Shown here: positions 1 through 6,641 of the stretch, in pieces
Layout: every line of letters starts with the position of its first letter
How positions within the stretch are numbered: position 1 is the stretch's first letter
Assembly: GCA_015232165.1 (NCBI GenBank)
Contig: JADGAE010000066.1
Span: forward strand, 1-8,677
Length of the DNA stretch: 8,677 bases
Direction: 5' to 3'
DNA from: Nitrospirota bacterium
GTDB taxonomy: Bacteria; Nitrospirota; Thermodesulfovibrionia; Thermodesulfovibrionales; Magnetobacteriaceae
Notes under the pieces: generated by a model
What the model saw: the letters and a program-made list of their open reading frames with translations, nothing else
What the model was told of the DNA's origin: nothing
The model's database searches: none
Translations under genes and position numbers: made by a program

Positions 1-2
1 TA

Positions 3-56
3 AATTATGTCCTATCAACTTTAATACCCGAAAAAACTCGAATCCGATCAGTATAA
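3..56 (+). pseudogene. C-terminal tail of upstream frame of the MalT-like regulator (frame-broken, runs off left edge)
   Basis: The frame starting at base 3 reads NYVLSTLIPEK and then RIRSV before a TAA at 54-56. The part up to LIPEK looks like the segment that precedes the conserved 'hLVIISR' strand in the ATPase domain of MalT-type regulators. That strand itself (NVIIISRKEPPP, about bases 55-90) is in the frame of the large downstream reading frame instead. I therefore read this piece as the end of the N-terminal half of the same gene, separated from the rest by a single-base indel. The fragment is very short and touches the window edge, so the assignment rests on motif continuity only. Confidence 0.5.
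31..36 (+). other. A6 tract at the point of frame change in the MalT-like gene
   Basis: Removing one A from this tract joins the two frames into one continuous reading: LIPEKLESDQYNVIIISR, followed by the rest of the regulator. The required change is frame 3 to frame 1, that is, one surplus base. A homopolymer is the usual place for a true slippage mutation, transcriptional slippage or a sequencing/assembly error, and sequence alone cannot separate these. Confidence 0.55.
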
Positions 57-156
57 CGTTATCATTATAAGCAGAAAGGAGCCGCCGCCTTCATATGTCC
101 GGTTTCATGCAAAGCAACAAATAAACACCATCGGTTTTAAAGAAATAAGCTTTACG

Positions 157-2829
157 TTGAAAGAGACGGCAGAGCTAATAAAAAACACCACGGGAAGCAC
201 ATTGCAGGATGATTTAATTACCGGATTATACGAAAAAACAGGCGGATGGGTGACGGGATTGATACTGATGGCACAACGGATAAGCAGAACAAAAGATACC
301 GCCGGGTACAGCAATTTAGCTACAGACGAAACAATGTTTGAGTATTTTTCGAGTGAGATTTTTGAAACCCTGGATAAAGACGTCAGGGAATTCCTGCTCA
401 ACACTGCTTATTTCCCAGAATTTAGCGTTGAAATGGCAAACAAGATATCTACAAACAAACTCACCGAAAAGATGTTAAATAGTAGAAACAGACAGTACTT
501 CCTTACCGAACGACATACGGGCAATGACGTAGTTTTTACATACCATGATTTATTCAGGGATTTTCTGTTGACGCACTCAAGACAATACTATGGCTCATAT
601 CCGGACGAGATCGTACTACAGGCAATAGATATCCTTGAGCAACACGGGTACGTTCAGGAAAGCGTCCGGTTGAGTCTTGAGTCAAAGAAATGGGAACGCT
701 TTGAAAGGCTAATCATCAAGAATGTGCAATGCCTCATAGATGAAGGGAAACATGCCCTTATGGATGATTGGTTTGCCGTTATACCGGATGACTATATGCA
801 AGGGCATCCGTGGGTGTTGTTTTGGTATGGCGTCAACAAGATGTATTTAAATCCCGGTGATTCCCGCAGGATACTGGAAAACGCATATGTCTTGTTCAAA
901 AGACTATATTATCCGGAAGGTCAGTTGTTGGCATTGTGCGGCATAATAAAGACCTTTATTATTCAATGGAGTGATTTTCACCCTCTTGACTACTGGATTA
1001 CAGAGTTTGAGACGTCATTGGTCGAGGTGTACAGGGACAGCAGGTCCGACAAGGTCAGGGAAGAGGTGGTGTCAAGCATCGTGGCAGCGCTTGTCTTTCG
1101 TCAGCCGGGCCATGGAGATATGGGATATTGGTTGGCGGAGGCCGAAAAGATTGTTATGAGTTCCGGGGACATAAGAAACCGCATTTTTGCAGGCCATAAC
1201 ATTATCATGTATTACCTGTACTCCGGCGCCGTCTTTAAGGCCGGCGTTATCGTGGATATATTGTCGCCTCCGGTGAGGGAGTTAAAGGTCTCTCCGATGC
1301 TGAGGTTGATGTATCTGAGGGCTGAAGCCATGTTGTTATACTACAAACTCTCACCCAAAGAGGTTGACAAGACGGTTGAAGAAGGCCTAATGATCGCGCA
1401 ACAAACAGGCATACACTTCATGGATGATGCACTTTTAGGGACGGTTGCTTATATCTCCCTTGCCGTCGGCAACGATAATATAGCGGAGGAGTGTCTGAAA
1501 AAATCCCGTCTTAATATGGAGATTCACCAATGCTATTCATCCTTCCATTATCAATTGACATCATTGCTTGAGGTCTCCATGGGTGTATTCCCATCTGCGA
1601 TTGAATATGCGCAGAGGAACCTGACAATGGTGCAACAATCAGGATGTCCGTCTATGTTGGGAATTAGCAAGTATTTTCTTGCCTATGTATTGGTTGAGGC
1701 CGGGCGGTATAATGAAGCCATGCAGCACGTAAGGGATATTGAGGACCTTGGGGGTATTACAAGGAGCGAACTGTTTGTTTATCTCGCCGCTGAGATAAAA
1801 GGTCTTATCGCCCTGAAAAATAATGATAGAAAACAGTTTGAGTATATGTTCAACACTTGCATGCAGTTTGTAAAGACCTCGGGGATGAGGACATTCCTGC
1901 CCTTGCAGAAGGTTGTGGCCCTGGTATGTAAAGCGGCGCTTGAGAGGGGAATTCAAACGGACTATGCAAAGGAATTAATAACCCTGCATAATATCACAAC
2001 GGAGGACCATACGACGGAAAACTGGCCGTGGTCTATAAAGATATATACCCTTGGGCGGTTTGAGGTGCTTAATGGTTGCAAGGCTTTAATTTCTTCTGCT
2101 AAAACCCGGAAGATACCGTTACAGTTGTTAAAGGCAATGATATCACTTGGCGGAAGGAATGTTGACCCTATGCGAATTGCCGATCATATATGGCCCGACT
2201 CAGACGGCGACCTGGCAAACATGACACTCAACACCACTCTGCATCGTTTACGTAAATCATTGGGTGGAAATGATCTTATAGTGCGTACGGATGGCGGTTT
2301 GGGACTTAACCCGAGACTGTGCTGGGTTGACATATGGGCATTTGATGCCATTGTCGACAAGATTGCTCACATCAATTCACGCAGCGCCAAAGATGACTGT
2401 AAAACCGATGCTGAAGACATGATGAGTCTGTTTTTAAAGCTGGCTTCTCTATATAATGGAGATTTCCTGCCGGATGCACACAGTGAAATCATGTTAATCC
2501 ATACAAGGGAAAGATTAAAGTGCAGATTCATTAATAGTTCTCTGCAGGTTGGAGATTGCCTTGAAAGATCAGAGAGGTGGGAAAGCGCCATAGAGTGTTA
2601 TAAGTATGTCTTATCAATATACATTTCACATGAGGTATTCCATCAAAGGCTCATGAGGTGCTATCAAAAAACAGGGCGGTATACGGAGGCTGTCTCTGCA
2701 TATAGTCTGTGCAGAGAGGTGCTAATGTCCACCTTTGGCATCGAGCCATCACAGGTTACACAGGCAGTCTATACCTCGATAGTAAAAAAACATAGCCATT
2801 CCCTGGTTCCTCTTTATATTTCATGCTAA
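157..2829 (+). CDS. MalT-like ATP-dependent transcriptional regulator with C-terminal BTAD/SARP-type domain (N-terminus missing)
   Basis: Cytoplasmic signal-responsive transcription factor. Residues are numbered from the TTG at 157. The end of the ATPase module is visible (EKTGGWVTGL, residues 26-35, the 'E-x-T-E/G-G-W-x-x-G-L' signature of MalT-type proteins). It is followed by the FTYHDLFRDFL motif (about 127-137) and a long helical TPR-like region (about 200-610). An OmpR/SARP-type winged helix begins at IYTLGRFEVLNG (about 629), and a BTAD helical repeat domain runs from about 735 to 880. This winged helix plus BTAD replaces the LuxR helix-turn-helix of classical MalT. The TTG has no Shine-Dalgarno sequence, and family-like sequence continues upstream in frame to about base 37. 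A TAA at 22-24 closes that frame, and no Walker A motif is present in the window. The gene is thus probably a frameshifted or misassembled copy of a longer gene. Its inducer and targets cannot be told from the sequence. It is convergent with the PEPCK-like gene. Confidence 0.8.
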   Translation: MKETAELIKNTTGSTLQDDLITGLYEKTGGWVTGLILMAQRISRTKDTAGYSNLATDETMFEYFSSEIFETLDKDVREFLLNTAYFPEFSVEMANKISTNKLTEKMLNSRNRQYFLTERHTGNDVVFTYHDLFRDFLLTHSRQYYGSYPDEIVLQAIDILEQHGYVQESVRLSLESKKWERFERLIIKNVQCLIDEGKHALMDDWFAVIPDDYMQGHPWVLFWYGVNKMYLNPGDSRRILENAYVLFKRLYYPEGQLLALCGIIKTFIIQWSDFHPLDYWITEFETSLVEVYRDSRSDKVREEVVSSIVAALVFRQPGHGDMGYWLAEAEKIVMSSGDIRNRIFAGHNIIMYYLYSGAVFKAGVIVDILSPPVRELKVSPMLRLMYLRAEAMLLYYKLSPKEVDKTVEEGLMIAQQTGIHFMDDALLGTVAYISLAVGNDNIAEECLKKSRLNMEIHQCYSSFHYQLTSLLEVSMGVFPSAIEYAQRNLTMVQQSGCPSMLGISKYFLAYVLVEAGRYNEAMQHVRDIEDLGGITRSELFVYLAAEIKGLIALKNNDRKQFEYMFNTCMQFVKTSGMRTFLPLQKVVALVCKAALERGIQTDYAKELITLHNITTEDHTTENWPWSIKIYTLGRFEVLNGCKALISSAKTRKIPLQLLKAMISLGGRNVDPMRIADHIWPDSDGDLANMTLNTTLHRLRKSLGGNDLIVRTDGGLGLNPRLCWVDIWAFDAIVDKIAHINSRSAKDDCKTDAEDMMSLFLKLASLYNGDFLPDAHSEIMLIHTRERLKCRFINSSLQVGDCLERSERWESAIECYKYVLSIYISHEVFHQRLMRCYQKTGRYTEAVSAYSLCREVLMSTFGIEPSQVTQAVYTSIVKKHSHSLVPLYISC

Positions 2830-2840
2830 CTATACTTTAA

Positions 2841-2900
2841 GCCAAGAAGGAAAGAGGGCGACTCCGCCAGCACAACGGGTGTTGCCGCACCCCCTCCTTG
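2841..2900 (+). repeat. GC-rich interspersed repeat, copy 1
   Basis: This segment aligns imperfectly but throughout with 8615-8677 in the same orientation. Shared blocks in order are gcc, aagaa, gaaag, gggcg, tccgc, gcaca, gtt-ccgc and ccccct. It contains the hairpin GGGTG-ttgccg-CACCC (2877-2892), and an outer GAGGG (2854-2858) can pair with CCCTC (2892-2896) as an alternative. It starts 11 bases after the stop of the MalT-like gene. The pattern suggests a dispersed palindromic, REP-like element, but only two copies are visible here. Confidence 0.55.
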
Positions 2901-2903
2901 ACC

Positions 2904-2930
2904 TCCCCTACAAGGGGACCAGTCCCCTTG
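2904..2930. repeat. Overlapping alternative hairpins in the convergent intergenic region
   Basis: CAAGGGGAC (2911-2919) and GTCCCCTTG (2922-2930) form a perfect 9-base inverted repeat around CA. The same AGGGGA can instead pair with the upstream TCCCCT (2904-2909) around a three-base loop. The two structures are mutually exclusive. No T-tract follows on either strand, so a standard intrinsic terminator is not supported. It may be part of a longer repeat element covering much of 2841-3002. Confidence 0.5.
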
Positions 2931-2985
2931 ACCCCACTAAAAATGCCATGTACTTTGTATTTAACCAAATCGAAACGCGCTATAT

Positions 2986-3002
2986 AGGGGTGAGCCACCC
3001 CT
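2986..3002 (-). terminator. Hairpin downstream of the PEPCK-like gene, possible terminator
   Basis: AGGGGTG (2986-2992) and CACCCCT (2996-3002) form a perfect 7-base stem with a three-base loop, 23 bases beyond the stop codon of the PEPCK-like gene. On the minus strand it is followed by ATATAGCG rather than a T-run. Transcript-end function is therefore only a guess from position and stability. Confidence 0.3.
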
Positions 3003-3025
3003 GGCACTAAGAAGTCCCCCAATGT

Positions 3026-4783
3026 TTAATTCTTGATGACATCGATGAGCGCCAGGGCTGCTGCCTTTGGGCCTTCTTGCTCAAAGCCCTCGATACCGAG
3101 CCTTGTCCTTATCTGGCCGACTTTCAGGCCCAGTTCAAAGAATTTGTTGAAGTAGAGAGCGGCGAGTTTTTCGTGGTCGTTTTTGCGCTGTGGCGGGCCA
3201 AAGGGATTGGCAAAGTAGGTGCGGACGATCCCCTTTTCATCGGTGGTGCCCTTTGCCAGACGATGACCGCTTCTAAAGATACAGATGGCTTCATCCGGCT
3301 TATCAAAGAACTCTATAATCTTGTTTTCTTCCGTCACATTTTCGTAGTTGTTTGCATACAACACCATGTCAACCTTGAACCCCTTGACGATGTTCTGATA
3401 GGTGGTTACGGGGATAATGAGTCTTGCGTTTGTCTTATCCGGATTCATAAAGATGCTCCGGTCTATCTCCTCATAGGCATATCCTGGTTGCAGGTCATCG
3501 AGTCTCACAAAGGCCCCGATCTCCGTGCCATAGCCAACCACATCGCCCCGGTCGTTGAGTCCCAGGCAACCCATATCGTCAAAGATGATCTTTATCCCGT
3601 TGACAAAGTCGTCGCAGTGCGCCCTGAAGGCCTCAAGGGTCTCTGACTTGCCGGCACCACTGTCTCCCACTATCACCACGGAGGCGGTAGCGCCGCTTTT
3701 GAGTGCCAGGTGAAACATCGCGCCATGAATGGGCAGCCTGTGCCTCTTCATCATTACGAGGTTGTGCATAGTCAGTACAAACTTCTTAAAATATCCAAAG
3801 TAGTCCAGCTCTTCGGTGTGGCGCGCAAAACCCACCATCAGTGAGTTCTTCTCATCATCCATGTAGACCGTGTTGGATGGATACTTCATGTCATCAACAC
3901 CAAACAACAACACGATATCAGGTCTCTTGCCATCCATCTCCTCATACTCTGCGATCTCAAAGAGATTGCAGAGCGATAGCCCCAGGGATATAAAGTCGTA
4001 ATGAAAATATATAAAGGCCACCAGTTCACCAACCTTGGCAGGAAAGGCGATGAATCGTTCGGTCTGGATATGAAGCATTTCGTCGTATAACTGTTGTATC
4101 TCTTGAAAGGCACCCTTGCGCTTGGTTGTCGTTGGATAGAGTATAAGCGGGGCCTCCATAAGGGTCAATCTTATAAATGGGATGTTCTTTATTGGTGACA
4201 AGTAATCGGGGTAATCCCAGTCGATACCCTCAAGGAGCATCCCCATGTTTACTCCGGCCGGCAATTGACGGTACGTTCGGGGATTTTTGCCCGTCAGGTT
4301 CTCTCTGATCTGCCTGTATACGCCGATTACCATCTTTTTCAGGTCAACGTTTGACTGTATGAACTGCTCGTGATGTATGCCCTGTTTGGTGTACTGAGAA
4401 CGCTTGGGTGCCTCCATATACATGAATCTCTCAAACCGACGCCAATAGTTATACATCTCCTCGATCAGCTCAAGCATGTACTCAGTGTCGGAGAGGACAT
4501 TATTATATTCAGCCTTGAACCTAACGATTTCATTTATCTTATGGCTGACCAGAAGTCGGAACAGGTTTATCAGGAAATCGACTAGCTCTTCGTTTTTAGT
4601 GAAGGATACGTTCTGCTTAAAAAACGCAAACACGGGACTGTCTTTTTGCTCCAGTCTGTCGATAAAGCGCCTTAATACCTCATCAAACAACTCGCTTTGA
4701 AGCAGTTCGTCATGCGTCTTGCAAAAGACGGAGGTGTAGTCAAAAATAACCTTATTCCTGGTAAACGTAAGTGGTTCAATCAT
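3026..4783 (-). CDS. Divergent ATP-type phosphoenolpyruvate carboxykinase-like protein (HPr-kinase-like P-loop)
   Basis: A 585-residue protein whose C-terminal half matches ATP-dependent PEPCK (oxaloacetate + ATP to phosphoenolpyruvate + CO2 + ADP). YFGYFKK (328-334) fits the Y-x-G-E-M-K-K metal/substrate motif. His353 lies 19 residues after Lys334, the spacing of Lys213 and His232 in the E. coli enzyme. The P-loop is GDSGAGKSE (373-381), and FDDMG (401-405) fits the metal-binding DD motif. NARLIIP (452-458) supplies an equivalent of Arg333, and FRSGHRLAKGT (503-513) fits the F-x-SG-x-T-AK-x-x-GTE motif. The first 320 or so residues are not clearly PEPCK-like, and I find no 'TGRSPKDK' substrate-binding motif. 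The P-loop ending KSE is closer to HPr kinase, a structurally related family. Carboxykinase activity is thus likely by family but not assured. The ATG has AGGAG four bases upstream. The gene follows minE by 56 bases, consistent with cotranscription. Confidence 0.72.
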   Translation of the reverse strand: MIEPLTFTRNKVIFDYTSVFCKTHDELLQSELFDEVLRRFIDRLEQKDSPVFAFFKQNVSFTKNEELVDFLINLFRLLVSHKINEIVRFKAEYNNVLSDTEYMLELIEEMYNYWRRFERFMYMEAPKRSQYTKQGIHHEQFIQSNVDLKKMVIGVYRQIRENLTGKNPRTYRQLPAGVNMGMLLEGIDWDYPDYLSPIKNIPFIRLTLMEAPLILYPTTTKRKGAFQEIQQLYDEMLHIQTERFIAFPAKVGELVAFIYFHYDFISLGLSLCNLFEIAEYEEMDGKRPDIVLLFGVDDMKYPSNTVYMDDEKNSLMVGFARHTEELDYFGYFKKFVLTMHNLVMMKRHRLPIHGAMFHLALKSGATASVVIVGDSGAGKSETLEAFRAHCDDFVNGIKIIFDDMGCLGLNDRGDVVGYGTEIGAFVRLDDLQPGYAYEEIDRSIFMNPDKTNARLIIPVTTYQNIVKGFKVDMVLYANNYENVTEENKIIEFFDKPDEAICIFRSGHRLAKGTTDEKGIVRTYFANPFGPPQRKNDHEKLAALYFNKFFELGLKVGQIRTRLGIEGFEQEGPKAAALALIDVIKN

Positions 4784-4814
4784 ATAACTCCTATGTCAAT
4801 CTATTGTTTATGCA

Positions 4815-4821
4815 GGGGGGG
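4815..4821. repeat. G7/C7 tract between minE and the PEPCK-like gene
   Basis: A run of seven G on the + strand (C7 in the direction of transcription) lies in the 56-base gap after the minE stop codon. The gap holds no clear hairpin or terminator. The candidate ribosome binding site AGGAG of the next gene is at 4788-4792. Length changes here could alter leader length but not a reading frame. Confidence 0.5.
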
Positions 4822-4839
4822 TGGAGGTCAATCCGACCC

Positions 4840-5103
4840 TTATACCCTTTGTAGTTCCTTGCTTCTCTTGCTAAGAGGGATGCTGATCATCACCTCGTCA
4901 GAGTTGTTTACCTTTCGTATCAGTACCTCTATGCTTTTTACATCAAACTGTTGATACTTTGCAAATATTGATGCTATATCTCGTTGTAAAAGTTCCGGGA
5001 AATTAGGTGGTAACCCCTGCCGTTCGTAAGAGAGCACCATCGTGAGCCTTTCCTTGGCCGTATCCGAAGAACAGCCCTTTCTAAAATAACCCAATAACGA
5101 CAT
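4840..5103 (-). CDS. minE: Cell division topological specificity factor MinE
   Basis: MinE stimulates MinD ATPase at the membrane and drives MinCD away from midcell, so the septum forms at the cell centre. The 87-residue length is normal. The N-terminus MSLLGYF fits the short amphipathic membrane-binding segment. AKERLTMVLSYERQG (about 16-30) is the conserved anti-MinCD contact helix, and residues from about 35 to 78 (LLQRDIASIFAKY to VMISIPL) form the dimeric topological-specificity domain. The ATG at 5103 was chosen over the adjacent GTG at 5106. It lies six bases from the AGGAGG ribosome binding site, while the GTG lies only three bases away and directly abuts the minD stop codon. It is the third gene of the canonical minC-minD-minE order. 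Confidence 0.93.
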   Translation of the reverse strand: MSLLGYFRKGCSSDTAKERLTMVLSYERQGLPPNFPELLQRDIASIFAKYQQFDVKSIEVLIRKVNNSDEVMISIPLSKRSKELQRV

Positions 5104-5106
5104 CAC

Positions 5107-5115
5107 CTACCTCCT
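5107..5115 (-). promoter_or_regulatory. minE ribosome binding site inside the end of minD
   Basis: AGGAGG (5110-5115) is made of the two final Arg codons of minD and is followed by its TAG stop. The minE ATG comes six bases after AGGAGG. Ribosomes terminating on minD cover this site, so translation of the two genes is probably coupled. Confidence 0.75.
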
Positions 5116-5889
5116 TTTAAACCAACCTATCAAACCCTTGGAACCGTTAAGCTCGTTAAATGGTATATCCTTACCCTCAAGCCTGTCGGCGACATTTATA
5201 AACGCCTTTGCCACGGCGTTGTTTTTTGTAAGCACGATTGGCTCACCCTTGTTCGTATAATCGACGATCTTTTCATCATCAGGGATAATACCAATCTTTT
5301 TTATATGCAGGATTTCCTCAATGTCCTCAACCGACAGCATCTCTCCCTTTCTGACCTGGTGTATCTTTATCCTGTTGATGAGCATCCTGATGCTTTTCTT
5401 CTCCATAGACTCAAGTAGTCCTATAATCCGGTCTGCGTCTCTTACGGATGACACCTCCGGGTTTACGACAACGATGGCGTCATCTGCAGGTATGGCCGCA
5501 GTCTTAAAACCGCTCTCTATGCCCGCCGGGGAGTCAATCAGAATGTAATCAAAGTTCTCCTTGACGCCATCTATGATCTCACGGAGCTGTTCAGGCATTA
5601 CGGCCTCTTTGTTCTTGGTCTGCGATGCCGGTAACAACCACAGCGGAAACCCCCTCTTGTCCTTGACAAATGCCTTTTCTGCCTTAACCACGTTCTCTAC
5701 GACATCCACTACGTCGTAAACGATACGCTGCTCAAGACCCAGGATCATGTCGAGGTTTCTCAGACCAATGTCGGCGTCAATAGTCAACACCCTCTTGCCG
5801 GACATGGCCAGGGCAGTCCCCAAATTCGCAGTTATCGTTGTCTTTCCAACCCCACCCTTGCCGGAGGTTATTACGATAACCTTTGTCAT
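5107..5889 (-). CDS. minD: Septum site-determining ATPase MinD
   Basis: Membrane-associated P-loop ATPase that recruits MinC to the poles and is the partner of MinE. The 260-residue protein has the deviant Walker A motif GKGGVGKTT (10-18) with signature Lys11, DAD (38-40) typical of switch I, and IDSPAG (118-123) as the switch II/Walker B region. The C-terminal basic amphipathic tail GLIGWFKRR (252-260) is the membrane targeting sequence of MinD. This tail and the presence of minC and minE on either side separate it from ParA, FlhG and Mrp relatives. The ATG has AAAGGAG seven bases upstream, in the 18-base gap after minC. Confidence 0.96.
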   Translation of the reverse strand: MTKVIVITSGKGGVGKTTITANLGTALAMSGKRVLTIDADIGLRNLDMILGLEQRIVYDVVDVVENVVKAEKAFVKDKRGFPLWLLPASQTKNKEAVMPEQLREIIDGVKENFDYILIDSPAGIESGFKTAAIPADDAIVVVNPEVSSVRDADRIIGLLESMEKKSIRMLINRIKIHQVRKGEMLSVEDIEEILHIKKIGIIPDDEKIVDYTNKGEPIVLTKNNAVAKAFINVADRLEGKDIPFNELNGSKGLIGWFKRR

Positions 5890-5907
5890 AATTTATCTCC
5901 TTTAGTC

Positions 5908-6516
5908 TTAGATTTTTTCTATCTGAATGGTCTTGTCTTTAACGAATGCCCGCTCGGGATACAGGGTCTGTACATCGTCATCCGGAGGTCTTGTCACAAT
6001 GTTTGCTATCTTCAGTTGTTGAGGTTTTAGATTCAGCGCTATCACTACGGCCTCCTCATCCCCGCCGGCACCCGCATGTGCTACCCCCTTGAGCACTCCC
6101 AGCACTATGATGTTGCCGGTGGCAATGACATATGCACCGGGGTTTACATTGCCTATTATCATCAGATCTCCATCGTATGTGACACGCTGCCCACCACGAA
6201 TCGTCTTGCTTAACGTCATCAGTGTCCTTTTCTCATCAGAGGAGTCGATGACCTTTTTCTTTTCCCTGCCTTCGAGGTTAAAATTTGTCTTAAAGTCCAC
6301 TATAAGTGCGCCATGTTCCATCAACAGTTCGTTCAACCTGCCCCTGTCACCTTCGGTGAGGTCCAGTCCGTTGGTGTTTATCACCACCTTGGAGTTGCTA
6401 AAAAACGACGATGACATCCTGTTCTTGATATCCTCAAGGTTGTCCTCTATCGACATCAATGAGTCCAGGTTTATCAGCAACGCCGGTATCGTTATGCCTT
6501 TTATCTCTATTGCCAT
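5908..6516 (-). CDS. minC: Septum site-determining protein MinC
   Basis: FtsZ assembly inhibitor carried by MinD. The 202-residue protein shows both domains. The N-terminal FtsZ-binding domain begins with AIEIKG and includes FFSNSKVVIN (about 38-47), the usual FF-x-N-x-P/K-VV pattern. The C-terminal beta-helix domain starts at TIRGGQRV (105-112, equivalent of the RSGQ motif with Ser replaced by Gly), followed by GNVNPGAYVIATGNI (122-136) and GVLKGVAHAGAGGD (140-153). This C-terminal face dimerises and binds MinD. The tail after about residue 172 is a short extension. The start is supported by the family N-terminus but the ribosome binding site is poor: AGGA is only two bases from ATG and AAAGG is 15 bases away. 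It is the first gene of the min cluster, 125 bases after the anti-sigma gene. Confidence 0.93.
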   Translation of the reverse strand: MAIEIKGITIPALLINLDSLMSIEDNLEDIKNRMSSSFFSNSKVVINTNGLDLTEGDRGRLNELLMEHGALIVDFKTNFNLEGREKKKVIDSSDEKRTLMTLSKTIRGGQRVTYDGDLMIIGNVNPGAYVIATGNIIVLGVLKGVAHAGAGGDEEAVVIALNLKPQQLKIANIVTRPPDDDVQTLYPERAFVKDKTIQIEKI

Positions 6517-6540
6517 ATTCCTATTGTCGTACCTTTCATG

Positions 6541-6558
6541 ATGCTAGTATAGTAGCAT
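6541..6558. promoter_or_regulatory. Inverted repeat upstream of minC (possible operator)
   Basis: ATGCTA (6541-6546) and TAGCAT (6553-6558) form a perfect 6-base dyad with a 6-base centre, 25 bases upstream of the minC start. It overlaps the -10 part of the candidate promoter, where a repressor could act. No binding protein can be named. Confidence 0.35.
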
Positions 6559-6582
6559 ACCGGAGATAAAAATTTGTAGCAA
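6554..6582 (-). promoter_or_regulatory. Weak candidate sigma-70 promoter for the min cluster
   Basis: On the minus strand TTGCTA (6582-6577) and TATGCT (6559-6554) are separated by 17 bases. Each hexamer matches the housekeeping consensus at four of six positions. The element lies about 40-65 bases before the minC ATG, in the gap after the anti-sigma gene. Such matches are common by chance, so support is low. Confidence 0.3.
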
Positions 6583-6586
6583 ATTT
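6570..6586. repeat. AT-rich inverted repeat between the anti-sigma gene and minC
   Basis: AAATTTG (6570-6576) and CAAATTT (6580-6586) form a perfect 7-base dyad with a three-base centre, overlapping the candidate -35 element. On the minus strand a T-run follows directly, so it could also be a weak terminator for the anti-sigma gene 56 bases upstream. The stem has a single G:C pair, so an operator role is as plausible. Confidence 0.35.
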
Positions 6587-6641
6587 CTATTTGCCCCTAA
6601 AAGTCCGCATGTTACCACAGAAAACACGTACAATCCTGTGA

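Noticed and set aside
31..37. AAAAAAC as a programmed -1 ribosomal frameshift heptamer
   Set aside because: The heptamer is in the wrong register for the upstream frame, and the shift needed is +1 (or -2), not -1.
2837..3022. 61-codon minus-strand frame in the convergent intergenic region
   Set aside because: It consists of the hairpin-rich repeat sequence, has no recognisable domain or convincing ribosome binding site, and is most likely non-coding.
3077..3646. 189-codon open frame on the + strand inside the PEPCK-like gene
   Set aside because: It is antisense to a region with clear PEPCK motifs (P-loop, DD, NAR, SGH-AKGT) and its translation resembles no known family; it is a shadow frame.
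3026..4783. Calling this gene HPr kinase/phosphorylase because of GDSGAGKSE
   Set aside because: The protein is much longer than HprK, and the motifs around the P-loop (Y-x-G-x-x-KK, His spacing, NAR-x3-P, SG-x3-AKGT) fit PEPCK better.
4790..4799. TTGACA-like hexamer just before the PEPCK-like start
   Set aside because: A -10 at normal spacing would fall inside the coding region, past the well-supported start and ribosome binding site.
5107..5889. ParA, FlhG or Mrp family instead of MinD
   Set aside because: The C-terminal amphipathic tail GLIGWFKRR and the flanking minC and minE identify MinD.
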